Origin: Magicicada septendecula
Lineage: Eukaryota > Arthropoda > Insecta > Hemiptera > Cicadidae
Assembly: GCA_034769895.1 (NCBI GenBank)
Contig: CM068369.1
Location: 152,018,074-152,082,073, forward strand
DNA: 64,000 bases
Direction of reading: 5' to 3'
Shown one piece after another: positions 24,131 through 35,690 of this stretch. The notes below the pieces were generated by a model. The model was given only the letters and a program-made list of their open reading frames with translations, did no database searches and was not told where the DNA came from. Each line of letters begins with the position of its first letter. Position 1 is the first letter of the stretch. The position numbers and the translations under genes are program-made.

Positions 24131-25290
24131 ATATCGGTATGGAGAACCATACATGACTTCCATATTCTAAGATTTATATTTAAATCTTAATATCGCCTGC
24201 CAAGCGCGATATATTTTCTCTTATACATGATTTACATTAAAATGAAAAAATTTTAATTTTATTGCCTGGCAACAAAATTATTTTATTTTTAACAATTACC
24301 ATTGTTTGAAAAAGTTTAAATAAATTTTCAAGTACTTTACTCTTGTTAAAACGTAAAAGGTTGCAGGTAAACTACCCCTTCCCCTTAACCGATCTTCACC
24401 AAAATCGAAAGTCCTTGAGACCTCTACAATTCAGGGACGTATGCAAAAAATTATTTGATTCTGTTTGAATTTGCGGCAGTTATCGTTTGCCATAGAAAAT
24501 ACGCTTGATAAAAAAACGTTGCAGGTAAACTACCCCTTCCCCTTAACCGATCTTCACCAAAAACAACAGGTCTTGAGTACTCTACAAATCAGGGCTGTAT
24601 GCAAAACATTATTTGATTCTGTTTGAATTTGTGGCTGTTATCGTTTGCCATAGAAAATACCCTTGTTAAAAAAAACGTTGCTGGTAAACTACCCCTTTCC
24701 CTCAACCGATCTTCACCAAAAATAATAGGTCTTGAGAACTCTACAATTTAGGGCTGTATGCAAATAATCGTTTGATTCTGTTTGAATTTGCGGCTGTTAT
24801 CGTTTGCCATAGGAAATACCCTTGTTAAAACATAAAACGTTACAGGTAAACTACCCCTTTCCCTTAACCGATCTTCACCAAAAACAACAGGTCTTGACAA
24901 CTCTACAATTCAGGGCTGTATACGAAATATTATTTAATTCTGTTTGAATTTGCGGCTGTTATCGTTTGCCAAAAAAAAAAATTTCCCTTGATAAAAAAAA
25001 ACCGTTGCAGGTAAACTACCCCTTTCCCTCAACCGATCTTCACCAAAAACAATAGGTCGCGAGTACTCTACAAATCAGGACTGTATGCAAAAAATTATTT
25101 GATTCTGTTTGAATTTGCGGCAGTTATCGTTTGCCATAGAAAACAAATCTACAGACACACACACAGACACTTTTCGGAAAACGACTTTTTTTCATGTTTT
25201 GAGTGTAGTAGAATCAGAATCTGCAATAATCTCGAACACGATTTTTTTTTGCCATCACCATACTTCCATTCCTTAAGGAATATGGAAGTA
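24131..25290 (+). mobile_element. Tandem-array element, copy B2, nested in B1
   Basis: Starts ATATCGGTATGGAGAACC and ends in the palindrome CTTCCATTCCTTAAGGAA followed by ATGGAAGTA. It lacks the hammerhead block and instead has another unique 5' section (TTTTATTGCCTGGCAAC, near 24255), also present at 39290 in copy C. Five ~162-bp units follow, then a CAGACACACAC tract and an ACACGATTTTTTTTGCCATC tail. Because it sits inside a unit of B1, its ends are the best evidence for the true ends of the family. Confidence 0.75.
24335..25145 (+). repeat. ~162-bp tandem units in copy B2 (5 copies)
   Basis: The phrases GTAAACTACCCCTT and CCGATCTTCACCAAAA recur at ~160-bp steps, the reverse complement of the array at 2548-3840. 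Confidence 0.9.
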
Positions 25291-25587
25291 AAAATTACTC
25301 TTGTTAAAACATAACATATTGCAGGTAAACTACCCCTTTCCCTTAACCGATCTTCACCAAAATTAACAGGCCTTGAGTCCTCTACAATTCAGGGGTGTAT
25401 GCCAAATATTATTTGATTCTGTTTGAATTTGCGGCGGTTATCGTTCGCCATATTCTACACACAGACACTATTAGAAAAATGACTTTTTTCATGGTTTGAG
25501 AGTAGTACAGTCAAAATCAGGCCTTATCTAAAACACGATTTTTTTCGCCATCACTATACTTCCATTTGCTTATGGAACATGGAAGTA

Positions 25588-26631
25588 ACAATTGAAATTA
25601 TCTCACCTGTAGGCGTTTGGTAACTGATTGTTTGAATAATCACGAAACACGTGTAAAGCAACAAAAACCGTTAAAAACAATCCGTCGTTCGCGTAACAGA
25701 AATCTATAGAAATAAATCAGTAGCGAATATTTCTTGTTCCCTCGTCATCGGTATTTAAAACACAAAATTATGTGCGACGGGCTGTTCATCAGCTTGGATC
25801 AGTGTTTAATTTCCGATGCCACTGTACGCTGTTTATTGCAGTTTTTTTTTGTACGCCAAGTTTAATTGTATTTGAACGAGTTCCGCAGCATACCTTTGAT
25901 TAACAGAATGTGAAATTTAATTTTAAATCGCAAATACAGTTTTAACTTTGCGTTACGTTTTGTCGGCACGCGTTTGTGTTTAGTATTCTACAGTCGTGTT
26001 GCATTGCTACAAATAAAATTGATTCAACTTATCGTGCCATTACAAAAACGGAACACGCGTTCTCTAATTATTAATTATTAACTCCTATAATTAAATTCTC
26101 TTGTATACGATACGTTTTTGATGTGTTCGAACACGGCTACTGTACGGAATCGTCTGGTAGCGCAGTTTTTTCGTTGCGCGCCGTGACAGTGCTCAGACAA
26201 ACGGCTCCGTTTCACATGATATACGTAACTGGTGTTGTGAAGCAATAACACTGCTTGCTAGCAGCCTCTAATGAATTTATTGCATTCTGCGCTGTACACG
26301 CTCCCGACTACAAATTACGCTTCTTCTGCCAGCGAGAATTCTTAACCTGAATCTAGTATGTATATACTTTGTGTGTATTTCACGTAATTAAGAAGGTTTC
26401 CATTAGAGTAAAATAAAAATTAAAAAACTCTCTCGCCTAACGTGGGAAATAAAAGTGGGAAGTACATCTCTTCACGTTTGTTTCACTGATGTATAGTAAG
26501 TAAACGTTTCGAGATACACAACCTGGATTCAACATTCAGGTAAGATAATGTTAGCTAAATATGGAAAAGAAGAAGTCTTTAAAGTCAAGTGCAAAAATAC
26601 AGACAAACGAATTAAGAATATTAGTTATTAG
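25588..26631. other. Intergenic stretch, no gene seen
   Basis: Slightly less AT-rich near 26100-26260 but with no frame or promoter I can support. Confidence 0.4.
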
Positions 26632-27047
26632 CAGATGCGTATTTACGGACTGGAGACGAACGGAACCGGACCTCCCATCCACAGGGTCGTAAAAGGTAGA
26701 CAAATTTTGTTAACCTCTTAATTTTTAGGCTATTTTATTATTTTTTCAGCTGTTTACGCTAATATAGTAGTAACTTTTTAGAATTATACAAACAGGTTTA
26801 TTACACAGCATTTGGTTATACGTTTGAAATATGAAGTATAGGAAAATCAGTTCAGTCAATAAGTAGGCTGTCTTCTAAACTATGTTTCAGTAACGCGTAT
26901 TTTAGTGTTATTGCCGTTTACTTTAACCACAATACTTTAAGGATGGTATCTCACGTTTTCAACCAATTTAAAGATTAGTCTTAACTTGTTTTTCCTTTTA
27001 TATGAGCCGACTCGATCGGATCTCCTCCCGTCCTAGATATGCCACTG
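26632..27047. mobile_element. ~416-bp MITE, copy 2
   Basis: Homologous to 12403-12820 in the same orientation, sharing GCGTATTTACGG at the left, AAACAGGTTTATTACA inside and ATATGCCACTG at the right. It is diverged by scattered substitutions and small indels. No clear target duplication could be read. Confidence 0.65.
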
Positions 27048-27295
27048 TCAGTTAGGGATACTGCAAATACATGGGAGTTGCAGAAGCCTCGTTGAACAAT
27101 ACGAGAACTATTGGAACGTGGCATACGGTTGATTGGAAGTATCAGTTGTTTCGTGGCATACAAATGTGCCCATGGAACGAAGGCTTTGGTTATCCTGTAA
27201 AACCACTACAGTGGAATAATGCTTAATCATAACCAGAATATTGTTATAAGTACCGCACGGCTTGACATTTTAAAACAGAATAATTGAATCCAAAT

Positions 27296-27430
27296 GAAAT
27301 CACTTGGCCGAGGGGACGGAGAGGTGTGGGACGTCCGAGGAAGCGCTGGAGCTCTAATCTTTGCCTATTTGAGACCGGAACAAACTATCCTTGGTTTAAT
27401 CCTTGAAGATGATGATGACGATGATGAAAA
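27296..27430 (+). pseudogene. LINE 3' end remnant
   Basis: A frame reads PRGRRGVGRPRKRWSS, then ETGT and a PW motif, then stops into a GATGAT simple repeat. The basic GRPRKRW tail followed by a short trinucleotide-rich 3' end is characteristic of the C terminus of several insect LINE reverse-transcriptase proteins. Only the last ~40 codons remain. Confidence 0.55.
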
Positions 27431-27825
27431 ACTCACTAAATACAACTTTTATTACAGTTAAAAATAACGAAGACACTCACGCAGAATTCTTCAAGCTAAA
27501 GATTTTGTCCAACGCACATTAACGTAGCAAACAATAAATGTCACCTCTTCAACAATATCGCACTAAAAATGCACAATAATCACAAAAAACAACTCCGGTA
27601 ACTCACTCAAAATGCAAATCCATACTGACTTGGCCGGCCGGTGGCCGCTTATACTTAAATCCCGCCGAAGGTCGAGAAAAATTACCGCTTCCTGAGCCGT
27701 GCCTCGTTACTGGAAGCCGACCTTGTACATGCAACGCAGGTTGTGTATCTTATGGACGCAAGAATGTGTTATACCATAATAATATTAATCAACAACGAAC
27801 TGAAGTCTAGGTCTGTCAATATCCG
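27431..27825. other. Intergenic stretch, no gene seen
   Basis: Contains a GC-rich segment with GGCCGGCCGGTGGCC near 27632. Possibly repeat-derived, unassigned. Confidence 0.35.
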
Positions 27826-27853
27826 CTGAAGAAGACGGCATGAGCCATTGAAA
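27826..27853 (+). ncRNA. Isolated hammerhead-like core
   Basis: CUGAAGA, hairpin GGC-AUGA-GCC, GAAAC. No foldback partner lies nearby; it may be a fragment of a Penelope-like element end. Confidence 0.3.
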
Positions 27854-28781
27854 CATAATAGTTTTATAAATCACTTTGAAGTTTCTCCTCTGAAGACAGT
27901 CCCCGAACTTAACTACCTATAGGCCTACCGTACCCGAGTGTAGATTCAGTTTATGCGCGTCTGACGTGTGCAATGAATAAGAAGCAACAGTGCATGAGTA
28001 AGAAGCGAGTAGATACCATTTAAAGTTACGCAAGATATCACGGGTTTAAACGATCGGGAAGGTCACAGTAGGTACACAGGGCGACGAATACACATGAAGT
28101 GGTTGTTATGGATTGGCGAAACTAAAATTGCCTGAGATTTAGCCATTTGAAACTCCTCATGTTTGTCTAGTGAAATTACGTCCGTTATTCTGATCAGTTG
28201 CTAATGTATCTCCTTATTGCGTGTTATCGATAGGGCATGTAAAAATCTTCATATCGATAGGAGATAAGTGACAAAGTGACATCTTGTCATCGACAGGAGA
28301 AACTATACTTGGTACATGTTGAGTTCTCCTGGACGTTTTTTCATTCCGTTTTTTTTCTCAATACAGATTATCCACGTTCATATTACAATAATAAAATCAA
28401 ATTATTAAAATTATTAAAAATATTTATAATACAATTATTAATAATAATATTATTTAGTAGAATGCTTAAATCGTCCGTTTCAAGTATGAAAATGTTTAGC
28501 TTCTGTGTGTGTCGATATTATTATTATCGATAGTATTATTACCTTTGTGAACAGTATAAATTACAATTCATTTTAAAAGTGTTTATATTTAAAATACATT
28601 TATATATACTTTTATGGCAGTTACGTGGATAACTCTGAGAGGGTCAGAGATGGAAAGAGGAAGAAAACGGAGATAAAAACGTCACTAACGAAAAAGCATC
28701 ACTTTGTTTTAATATTATTTTCTTATCTGTTCAAATATTAAGGAAGTATTGTCCAACATTTTTTATGTTTCTATTTTATTA
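27854..28781. other. Intergenic stretch, no gene seen
   Basis: AT-rich with ATTATTA repeats near 28380-28460. No gene. Confidence 0.4.
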
Positions 28782-29695
28782 CGAGGGCTATTCTAAAATT
28801 AACCTCCGATTAGCAGTAATAAAAAATACGAAAATATGAGAAAATATTTTATTATACTCAAAAGTTACATTAATGTAACACAATACGTATATGTTTATTG
28901 TGTTTGCACGTAATCACCACCAACACAGCGGCAATTATTACATCGTTGGACCAGATTTGACGTCCGCCGTTGAACGTCTCTGCCGCCATGGCACCCGGGC
29001 AAGAGTTAACGCCACTAATGTGATCTTCGTTGGTATCAAAGCATTGGATAGCCAGTCAGATGTTCATCTTCGTTACACGAAGACACTCCTTCCTAGATTC
29101 GGGTCGTCAGTGTACCGATCTCTATTCGGCCGATGACATGACACGCTAGATCGTCCGTAATTCTTATATGTAAACTTCCCTGAAATTCGAGCTTTTCAAG
29201 TATGGGTAGTGTGCCCTCTGATCCATACCGGCAGTTCCCCGGCGAACAGAGTCGACCCCATGATGTTCGTATTGACGGCTCGCCACTATCTAACAAACTT
29301 CGATCCAACAGTGATTGGACAGGGCCATGCTCCGTCCATACGACGACATGGTCCCGATGAATCCGGCAGCATCGAACGGTTTCGCTCCCTCCCTTCCATC
29401 GACCAAGGGCCTCGTTGTCTGACGTTCAGCAGTTCGGGACACAGTCCCGAACATACCCAGCAGACGATGGGACGTTTGAACGAATACTACAACGCACCTT
29501 ACAGCTGGCGGGAGAGGCATTGACAGGATCCGTATTTTGTTGGTCACTCCTCACAAATAAACAAGCAAATTAGGAAGTGAGTTTGTTTTTAACAGTGTAA
29601 AAGAACACTGATAACTACTGGGCAAGCGCCGTTTTCTATGTCAGCCACGTTTGTCTATACCAGCCAAGCGGAGATTAATTTTATAATAATCCTCG
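28782..29695 (-). mobile_element. Degenerate mariner-like transposon, copy 1
   Basis: Ends are inverted: CGAGGGCTATTCTAAAATTA on the left, CGAGGATTATTATAAAATTA in reverse complement on the right, with a TA on each side. On the minus strand near the left end a frame reads NLVQRCNNCRCVGGDYVQ and then stops, matching the usual C terminus of mariner transposases (a W/R-x-K-C motif followed by GGDYV). At 914 bp it is shorter than a full mariner (~1.3 kb), and the upstream coding is disrupted. Confidence 0.65.
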
Positions 29696-32325
29696 TATTT
29701 AGATATAACATGGTCTGAAATCATTCGTTAATTAAACACCATCGGTTAAAAATGTTTAAGGTTGAAATTCGAAAACGTTAAAAGCGTAATACATTCCGAC
29801 AAGGACAGTAGTTAGTGTTCACCGGCAGTAATTATTACCGGAGGTACAGTATTGAAAAATAAATCGTGCAAGTAAGAAATACGTACATCCTAAATGCAAT
29901 ACACCGTATATGAAGCTCGGTTTAATTGAGCCACCGTATGCCGGCCAATGGGAAGATAAAAAATATACTTTGATTACCGTAGAGTAACGCAATATATTTT
30001 TACACCGTCGCAGAATATCCGTTTTCATTACACTAAGTAAAAAGTATGTACGCTGGTAACTCGTGTTGCGGAGAAAGATTATTTAATTTCCTTGTTTTCC
30101 ACCTGTACTGACAATCTCGTTTTAATTGCTCGCCCGGCTCCTACTCGTGCTGTGTATATAAACACGGTTACAGCTATTACTTTGTAATCTGTGGGGACAG
30201 TCTACGGTTTTAGAATTTTTATCCTGTTTGCCTGCGTTATTTACCATTGATGGCCAAGTTTTTTTACAGTTATGGAAACTACGGTCGCGATAAGATTTCA
30301 TGTTTCGTCTGCTGTCTGTGATTTTTATTGGACTTTGCTTAAACAGATTTATAACGTTGCTGGAGCCATTTAATGGCTAAAGAAAAATTGAATGCTGAAG
30401 AGCAGCATTGATTTGGATGACCTGGATTTGGTTCTGTAGTAGAACATCATTTTATTTTATGCATAAATTGAAATAATTACTTTTATGTGGGCTTACCAAG
30501 AATACACTACTGTACTGAAGAGATAGTATAACATATAAGCCTTCGTTTTTAAGTTATAGAGTCGTCGTGCGTACTTCTTCATAGATGATTCGTCACGTGA
30601 AGATTTCGTCACGGTAGAGTCTTCTTCAGTATGTCTCCTAAGACCGAGCGACCTTCAGAAAGAAGGTTAAAGTAGCTGATCGCCAAGAAGAATTTATAAA
30701 CAGCAAAATATATTCGCTGGAGGGTAGTCATTAAATACTGAAACACGTGTCTGGGAGTTTTGAAAGGTTCGTAAATTGTTGTAGCCTTTCGGCGAGTGAA
30801 TTTTGTAACCTTGCTCGATTTTTGAGAGCAAAATTATTTTTAAATATACAGATTTTAACTATACTGAATTGTAAAGTTTTATTTTACTTCCGAAGTCGAA
30901 TACAACCAACAAGTGTATACTAAGGACTTACGCGTGTAACGTGCTGACACAATATGTTCAGTATAATTCCAGAGCGTACAGAGCGCTCTATACTTTCGTT
31001 CAGGAACAAAAAAAAAAAGAATTTCATGCGAATTATGTAGATTCAGGTAGAAAACTGTTTCACATTATTGTCGTTGAATATAAAAATAGTTACCGTTAAG
31101 GATGAGGCAATTTTATAATATGATTTCCAAGTTTTCCTAAAAATAATTTTTATCTACATCAAATGACTCTTTGGTGAAAACTAATGCGGACAATCGATTG
31201 GTAGAAGCGCCACGCAGTACTATAGGCCATTGCACTGCTAATTGAGAAACGTTTAATGTATAGATATGCTTGATTATGTTACCGTAATTATAAACAATTA
31301 AGTTTTCCTTTGCTTAGGGTCGGTGTCACTGAATGTATAAACTTCAGTTTATAAGTTAACCAATTCATTGTTTTCATGGTATTTGTAGTTGAGCGGGAAT
31401 TTCCATAGTGAGCTATTAAAAGTTTTATAGTCTGAAGTATTCTCCAATTTAACTTTCTTAACGAGTATATTTTATAAAACTTTCAGTGTAATGAAATGAA
31501 AGTTGTTTTGTAATGTTATTGACGATGCTTATTTATTCGAGAACGTCATTGTTTATTGGGGTTTTTAACATTGTTTGTAAAAAATAAACTCCAGCTTGAC
31601 TTTATAACGTTTAACTAAGAAAAGTCCAATATTTAAATTGTGATAGTTTACCATTTATTCAGCAGCATATTACTGACAGTTGTGAACTCATATTACTGAC
31701 AACTGAAATTAAAGTTTGAGTGCACCAACTGCTTTTAAAAGTAGCTGCGATTTGAAAACTGGGAATATAACTGTTCATAATATAACGTTCAATTTGGAAA
31801 CATTAATATTCCAAATTGAAAGAACGTACAGCAAAAAAAAACGCGTTATGAATGACTAATTACAATTTTATATAATTCAGACCTCATAATTTCTCCATTT
31901 TCTCCTTGTCGATGTGACGCGGACGAGGCAGTAGTAATGTAGCGTCACGGAAGTTCTCTGAGACCCTTATGCTTTCAACATCTTTCAGAATGTCATTTAT
32001 CCCTTCTAATTGTGCAGTCCTATGGAGCGCGAGCCCGAATATGTGGGCAGACGAGTGTACTTAGTAGTACGTACTTGAGTCACGAGAATATGCAGACACG
32101 GGTTCATACGGTAAACCGATAACAGAGCTCCTTTTGTTCATCCGTCAACTGCTATTGCTAAATTGAAGATATCTATAAAATCAACAAGAGCAAAACAAAA
32201 GCCTTGAAAATCTTTAGAAACGAAAGTAGAAAATTTTTCAGTATTAAAATTGGGAAGAATAACGTAGAAGTGGATGAACCCGAAAGGATATAAAAAGCAG
32301 AAGCCAAAACGACTTTTCCATGAAG
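29696..32325. other. Intergenic stretch, no gene seen
   Basis: No supported gene. Contains a perfect 12-bp-stem hairpin at 31788-31820 (TTCAATTTGGAA / TTCCAAATTGAA). Confidence 0.45.
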
Positions 32326-32392
32326 AAAAATGTGTAACTTTACTAAAAATGAACTTTATCTTGTGAAAAACTTACTTTTTTTGTCGGACGCG

Positions 32393-32420
32393 TTTCGGCT
32401 TAAGTATCCGCCTTCTTCAG
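32393..32420 (-). ncRNA. Hammerhead-like core, inverted end of Penelope-like element
   Basis: Minus strand: CUGAAGA, GGC...GCC stem, GAAAC, GCGUC. Identical to the core at 33219-33246. Confidence 0.5.
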
Positions 32421-32655
32421 CTTTTAGTCAGACTGCCATCATTTCGTAACGGTTTTTGTGTGGAAGGTGTAGTGGGGGTAGTGTGTGGAGGAAGGGGATT
32501 GGTGCAGGGATTCAACTTGGTGTTTGTTTTTTGTAAAATTGTGTCAAAAAGTGTATGTGATTTATATTGTAATTGATCGTTGAGTATGTTGTTTGGTTGT
32601 GTTGTGTGGTGTTTATATATTTCGTATTGTTCAGTTGTGTTGAGTTTTCGGCCTT

Positions 32656-33222
32656 CAGAACACACACAAAATCGCCAACACATTCAGAAAACACAAATAC
32701 AAAATAGCATACAGAACAACCAATACCATTACAAAACACATCAATAATACAAACACAGACATAGACAAATATAACAAAACAGGTGTTTACAAATTAAAAT
32801 GTAATGACTGCAATAGTTTCTACATCGGCCAGACAGGAAGATCTTTTTCATCCCGTTATTCTGAACATTTAAAAGCTCTAACCAACAACAATATACACTC
32901 CGCATTTGCCACACACATACACACAGAAAACCACAGTTACACCAACATAGACACCAATCTCGAAATTTTACATTACTTACCTAAAGGCCGAAAACTCAAC
33001 ACAACTGAACAATACGAAATATATAAACACCACACAACACAACCAAACAACATACTCAACGATCAATTACAATATAAATCACATACACTTTTTGACACAA
33101 TTTTACAAAAAACAAACACCAAGTTGAATCCCTGCACCAATCCCCTTCCTCCACACACTACCCCCACTACACCTTCCACACAAAAACCGTTACGAAATGA
33201 TGGCAGTCTGACTAAAAGCTGA
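32656..33222 (+). pseudogene. GIY-YIG endonuclease C-terminal part of Penelope-like protein
   Basis: Open frame with no start of its own, entered from the inversion junction at 32655 and ending in TGA at 33220-33222. It reads KIAYRTTNTI, then GVYKLKCNDC, FYIGQTGRSF and a downstream RYSEHLKAL. GVY...YIG is the GIY-YIG catalytic signature, with the conserved arginine of the GRSF-RY region and the histidine after it; the CNDC cysteine pair before YIG is typical of the Penelope variety. A glutamate in the TTEQYEIYK segment fits the metal-binding position. The family normally has a reverse transcriptase upstream; here only about the last 190 residues remain, so this copy is dead as a retroelement although the endonuclease frame is unbroken. 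Confidence 0.85.
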
Positions 33223-33246
33223 AGAAGGCGGATACTTAAGCCGAAA
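33219..33246 (+). ncRNA. Hammerhead-like core, 3' end of Penelope-like element
   Basis: Overlaps the stop codon: CUGAAGA, GGC-GCC stem, GAAAC, GCGUC. Short stem III ending in GUC is the form described for Penelope-encoded hammerheads; stem I partners are not evident here. Confidence 0.5.
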
Positions 33247-33379
33247 CGCGTCCGACGAAAAAAGTAAGTTTTTCACAAGATAAAGTTCATTTTTAGTAAA
33301 GTGATAGTGCTGTGAAAGAAGAGATGAATAATCAAGACAACTAAAAATGTGTAACTCCCGCATATTGGATTAGGGATTA

Positions 33380-33620
33380 GGGAAGAATTCCTGAAGTTGT
33401 ATGTTTGGGGCCTCGCACTATATGCATGCGAAACCTGGACAGTTGGGAAAGCTGAAAGACGAACAACAGAGGGATTTGAAATGTGGCTCATAGAGAATGT
33501 TACAAATAAAATGGAAGAGCAAAGTGACAAGTGAACGGGTTATGGAAATAATGGGAGAAAGAAGAAGTCTGTGGAGGACTATAACGAGAAAACAAGAGAG
33601 GTTGATAGGGGCAGTAAATG
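33380..33620 (+). pseudogene. LINE reverse-transcriptase C-terminal remnant
   Basis: One frame reads ALYACETWTVGKAERRTTEG then FEMW, and other frames continue with MEEQ, RVMEIMGERRSLWRTITR. The Y-x-CETWT and FEMW motifs followed by an ERRSLW-type stretch are characteristic of the region after the polymerase domain in insect LINEs. Frameshifts and stops break it. Confidence 0.6.
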
Positions 33621-35594
33621 GCTAAAACTGCAGAAAGGTAGAGTTTGGAGTACCCGAGGCAGGTGTGGAATGTTGTAAGGTATTCTGGGATGAAGACAGG
33701 ATAGATATTGTTTCGGATACGAGTTAGAGGACCGAATCACACGGGCGACTGGTGGCATAGAGGGTGATGAATAGGTGTTGCTGCCGACGCACCACTTTCC
33801 TACCCGACAATGTATTTTTATAACAATCAACATCGATATCACGGATATTTACACTAATTATGTTAGTCTGACGTTAGTAAGCGATACGTTCGTAATGAAA
33901 AATAACGACTCTAAAATTCTAGACGGAAACTCAGATGTTCTATTTACTATAGGATTGTCATTAAATATGCGCTGTCATTAAATATGCGCTCGTATGTGTG
34001 GGTGTTAATTAAATAGGTATGAGAAAGAAGGAATTCGCCGTATGACATATTTTATGTTTATGGAAGCAGTTTGGTCTTCTACGGACTACTGACAGTCAAG
34101 TAGGCATAGCCAATTTCATTAAACTAAATTAACAAACATTTATTTAATCGCAGTTAACCTGAATAACACTCCTGAGTAATGCAAAATTTTGTGTAAATTC
34201 CGTATCTTTAAAAGGATTCCAAGCATTAAAAGATACAGAGATTAAAATGATTACGTTCATTACGGAACATATATAAATCAACGAATGTAGAATTTTAGGC
34301 AAACAAATAGGTTATAGAAGTTAGATCGAGTGTCCAGACTACTGTCCTTGAGGTAACAGGAAGAAACACAGTCTGATGTCGTGTTTACAGTCGGGTATTA
34401 CGTTTCTTCAAGTGACGTCTGTGTTTTATGTTACAATAAATTTACGTACGGTGATGCATCACTGTTTCACGTGTCCGTTTTCCCACGTCGCGTATAACTC
34501 ATGCACATATAATCGCCAAGGAAAAAAGTAATGATTTAGTAAACGGTTCAGTAATGGGACTTTTTTTAAATGAATAATTGATGCGCTTGTCCTAGCTTAG
34601 TAAAAACCATAGCCTACATCCTGTACACACACACACACATATATGTAATTATTTTTAGCGTTGTTATTTTAAAACGCGATAATTATCTGTGTCAAGGGTG
34701 CACTTATCTCTGTTTAACATTTTAAATTGCACAAATGAACGGGGTGCGCTTTTACGATGGCTGCATTATTGAGTGCATACGGGGAAGGTCGTTGAATAAA
34801 TAAACGACGTCCTTCACGGTATGCTGAACTGAACGGGGCAATATTTACATTGCTCATAAACGTGTGCCGTAATTATTTCAACTTTTAAAAAAAAAACTCC
34901 GATGTTATCGCGCGGCCAAGCTAAACGTAATTACCGTTGTCAGCGTGTAACATTTATAAATTAATTTAAGCCAACAACACACGGGTCGGTTAGAATATTC
35001 TGTGGTGAACAGAGACCAGTAGTATAAAACGGTTTTGAGGTGTCCGGGTATGTTGCGCGAAGTTTGTTCGCCGGGCTCCGGAGCAAGTAATCTCAGTCGT
35101 TCTCTCGTGACTAGCTGTGGGCGTTTGAACTTAACTGAATACTAACGTAAAACACTTTAACAGGCAACCCAACAGTTGCCGACTTAACTTCTACATGACT
35201 TGTGTTACAGCAGCGTTACCGGGGTAGTTTTTGTTACAAACGTCGTTCACGACTGACCTCATTCCTCACGTGCTTCCCAAGTTTTTTCCATATCCCGCGC
35301 GAAACTGTTTTTCATAACAATGAACATATTTCTTGTTGTTAAGTTTCGAACCATGAACAAGTAATGTAATCGTTCTTATTTTATTCTCTGTAGAACGGCT
35401 TAGTAAGGTGGAATTTGTTTGTACGAAAAATATTATTGCGTGATAATTAGCATATTCGACATACAGTATTTAACGTACAGCTGGTGTGAAGTACTTGTCT
35501 GTTCATAGGAAATATTACAATCGTAACAGACGCTGTCTAATACAATTCCTTAATCTTTCACGGCCAGTATAAACATTGTTAAAATTATTGTTGT
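33621..35594. other. Intergenic stretch, no gene seen
   Basis: Non-coding. A TATAAAA at 35023-35029 sits in a moderately GC-rich segment but no coherent promoter or transcript can be argued. Confidence 0.4.
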
Positions 35595-35690
35595 TACTGG
35601 CCGGATTGTTAGGCCGTGGTCGACTCTTATTGTATACAGACATTTCGGCCTCACCATCGGAGGGCATCTTCAGTGTCGAAAAATGTTTGG
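35595..35690 (-). repeat. Single arm of a foldback-type element
   Basis: Carries GATTGTTAGGCCGTGGTC, spacer, then TTTCGGCC...CATCTTCAGTG, the same module as the foldback arms at 11425, 46157 and 47745, but without an inverted partner. Confidence 0.55.
35643..35673 (-). ncRNA. Hammerhead-like core in lone arm
   Basis: Minus strand: CUGAAGA, imperfect GCC...GGC stem, GAAA. Confidence 0.3.

Larger units (their letters stand above)
23471..25587 (+). mobile_element. Tandem-array element, copy B1 (host of a nested copy)
   Basis: Starts ATCGGTATGAAGAACCATAC, contains the same unique block as copy A (hammerhead-like core, then CGGCCAAACAGCCTGGGAAGG), one ~162-bp unit, then a nested copy (24131-25290), then another unit, a CAGACAC motif and a terminal palindrome ending ATGGAAGTA at 25587. 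Its unit is interrupted between CATAGAAA and ATTACTCTTG, which reads through if the nested copy is removed. No coding capacity. Confidence 0.7.
32340..33342 (+). mobile_element. 5'-truncated Penelope-like element with inverted terminal copy
   Basis: Target duplication AAAAATGTGTAACT lies at 32326-32339 and 33343-33356. The plus-strand part encodes the C-terminal GIY-YIG endonuclease; its last ~330 bp is repeated in reverse orientation at the left (about 32337-32655), joined at 32655. Such inverted pseudo-LTR arrangements, variable-length duplications and a short extra tail outside the repeat (33303-33342 here) are known features of Penelope-like retroelements. The reverse transcriptase domain is missing. 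A hammerhead-like core lies in each inverted end, also a known Penelope feature. Confidence 0.85.

Noticed and set aside
35020..35100. TATAAAA with a downstream TCAGTC as a host promoter
   Set aside because: The spacing (~65 bp) is too long for a TATA-initiator pair and no coding sequence follows.
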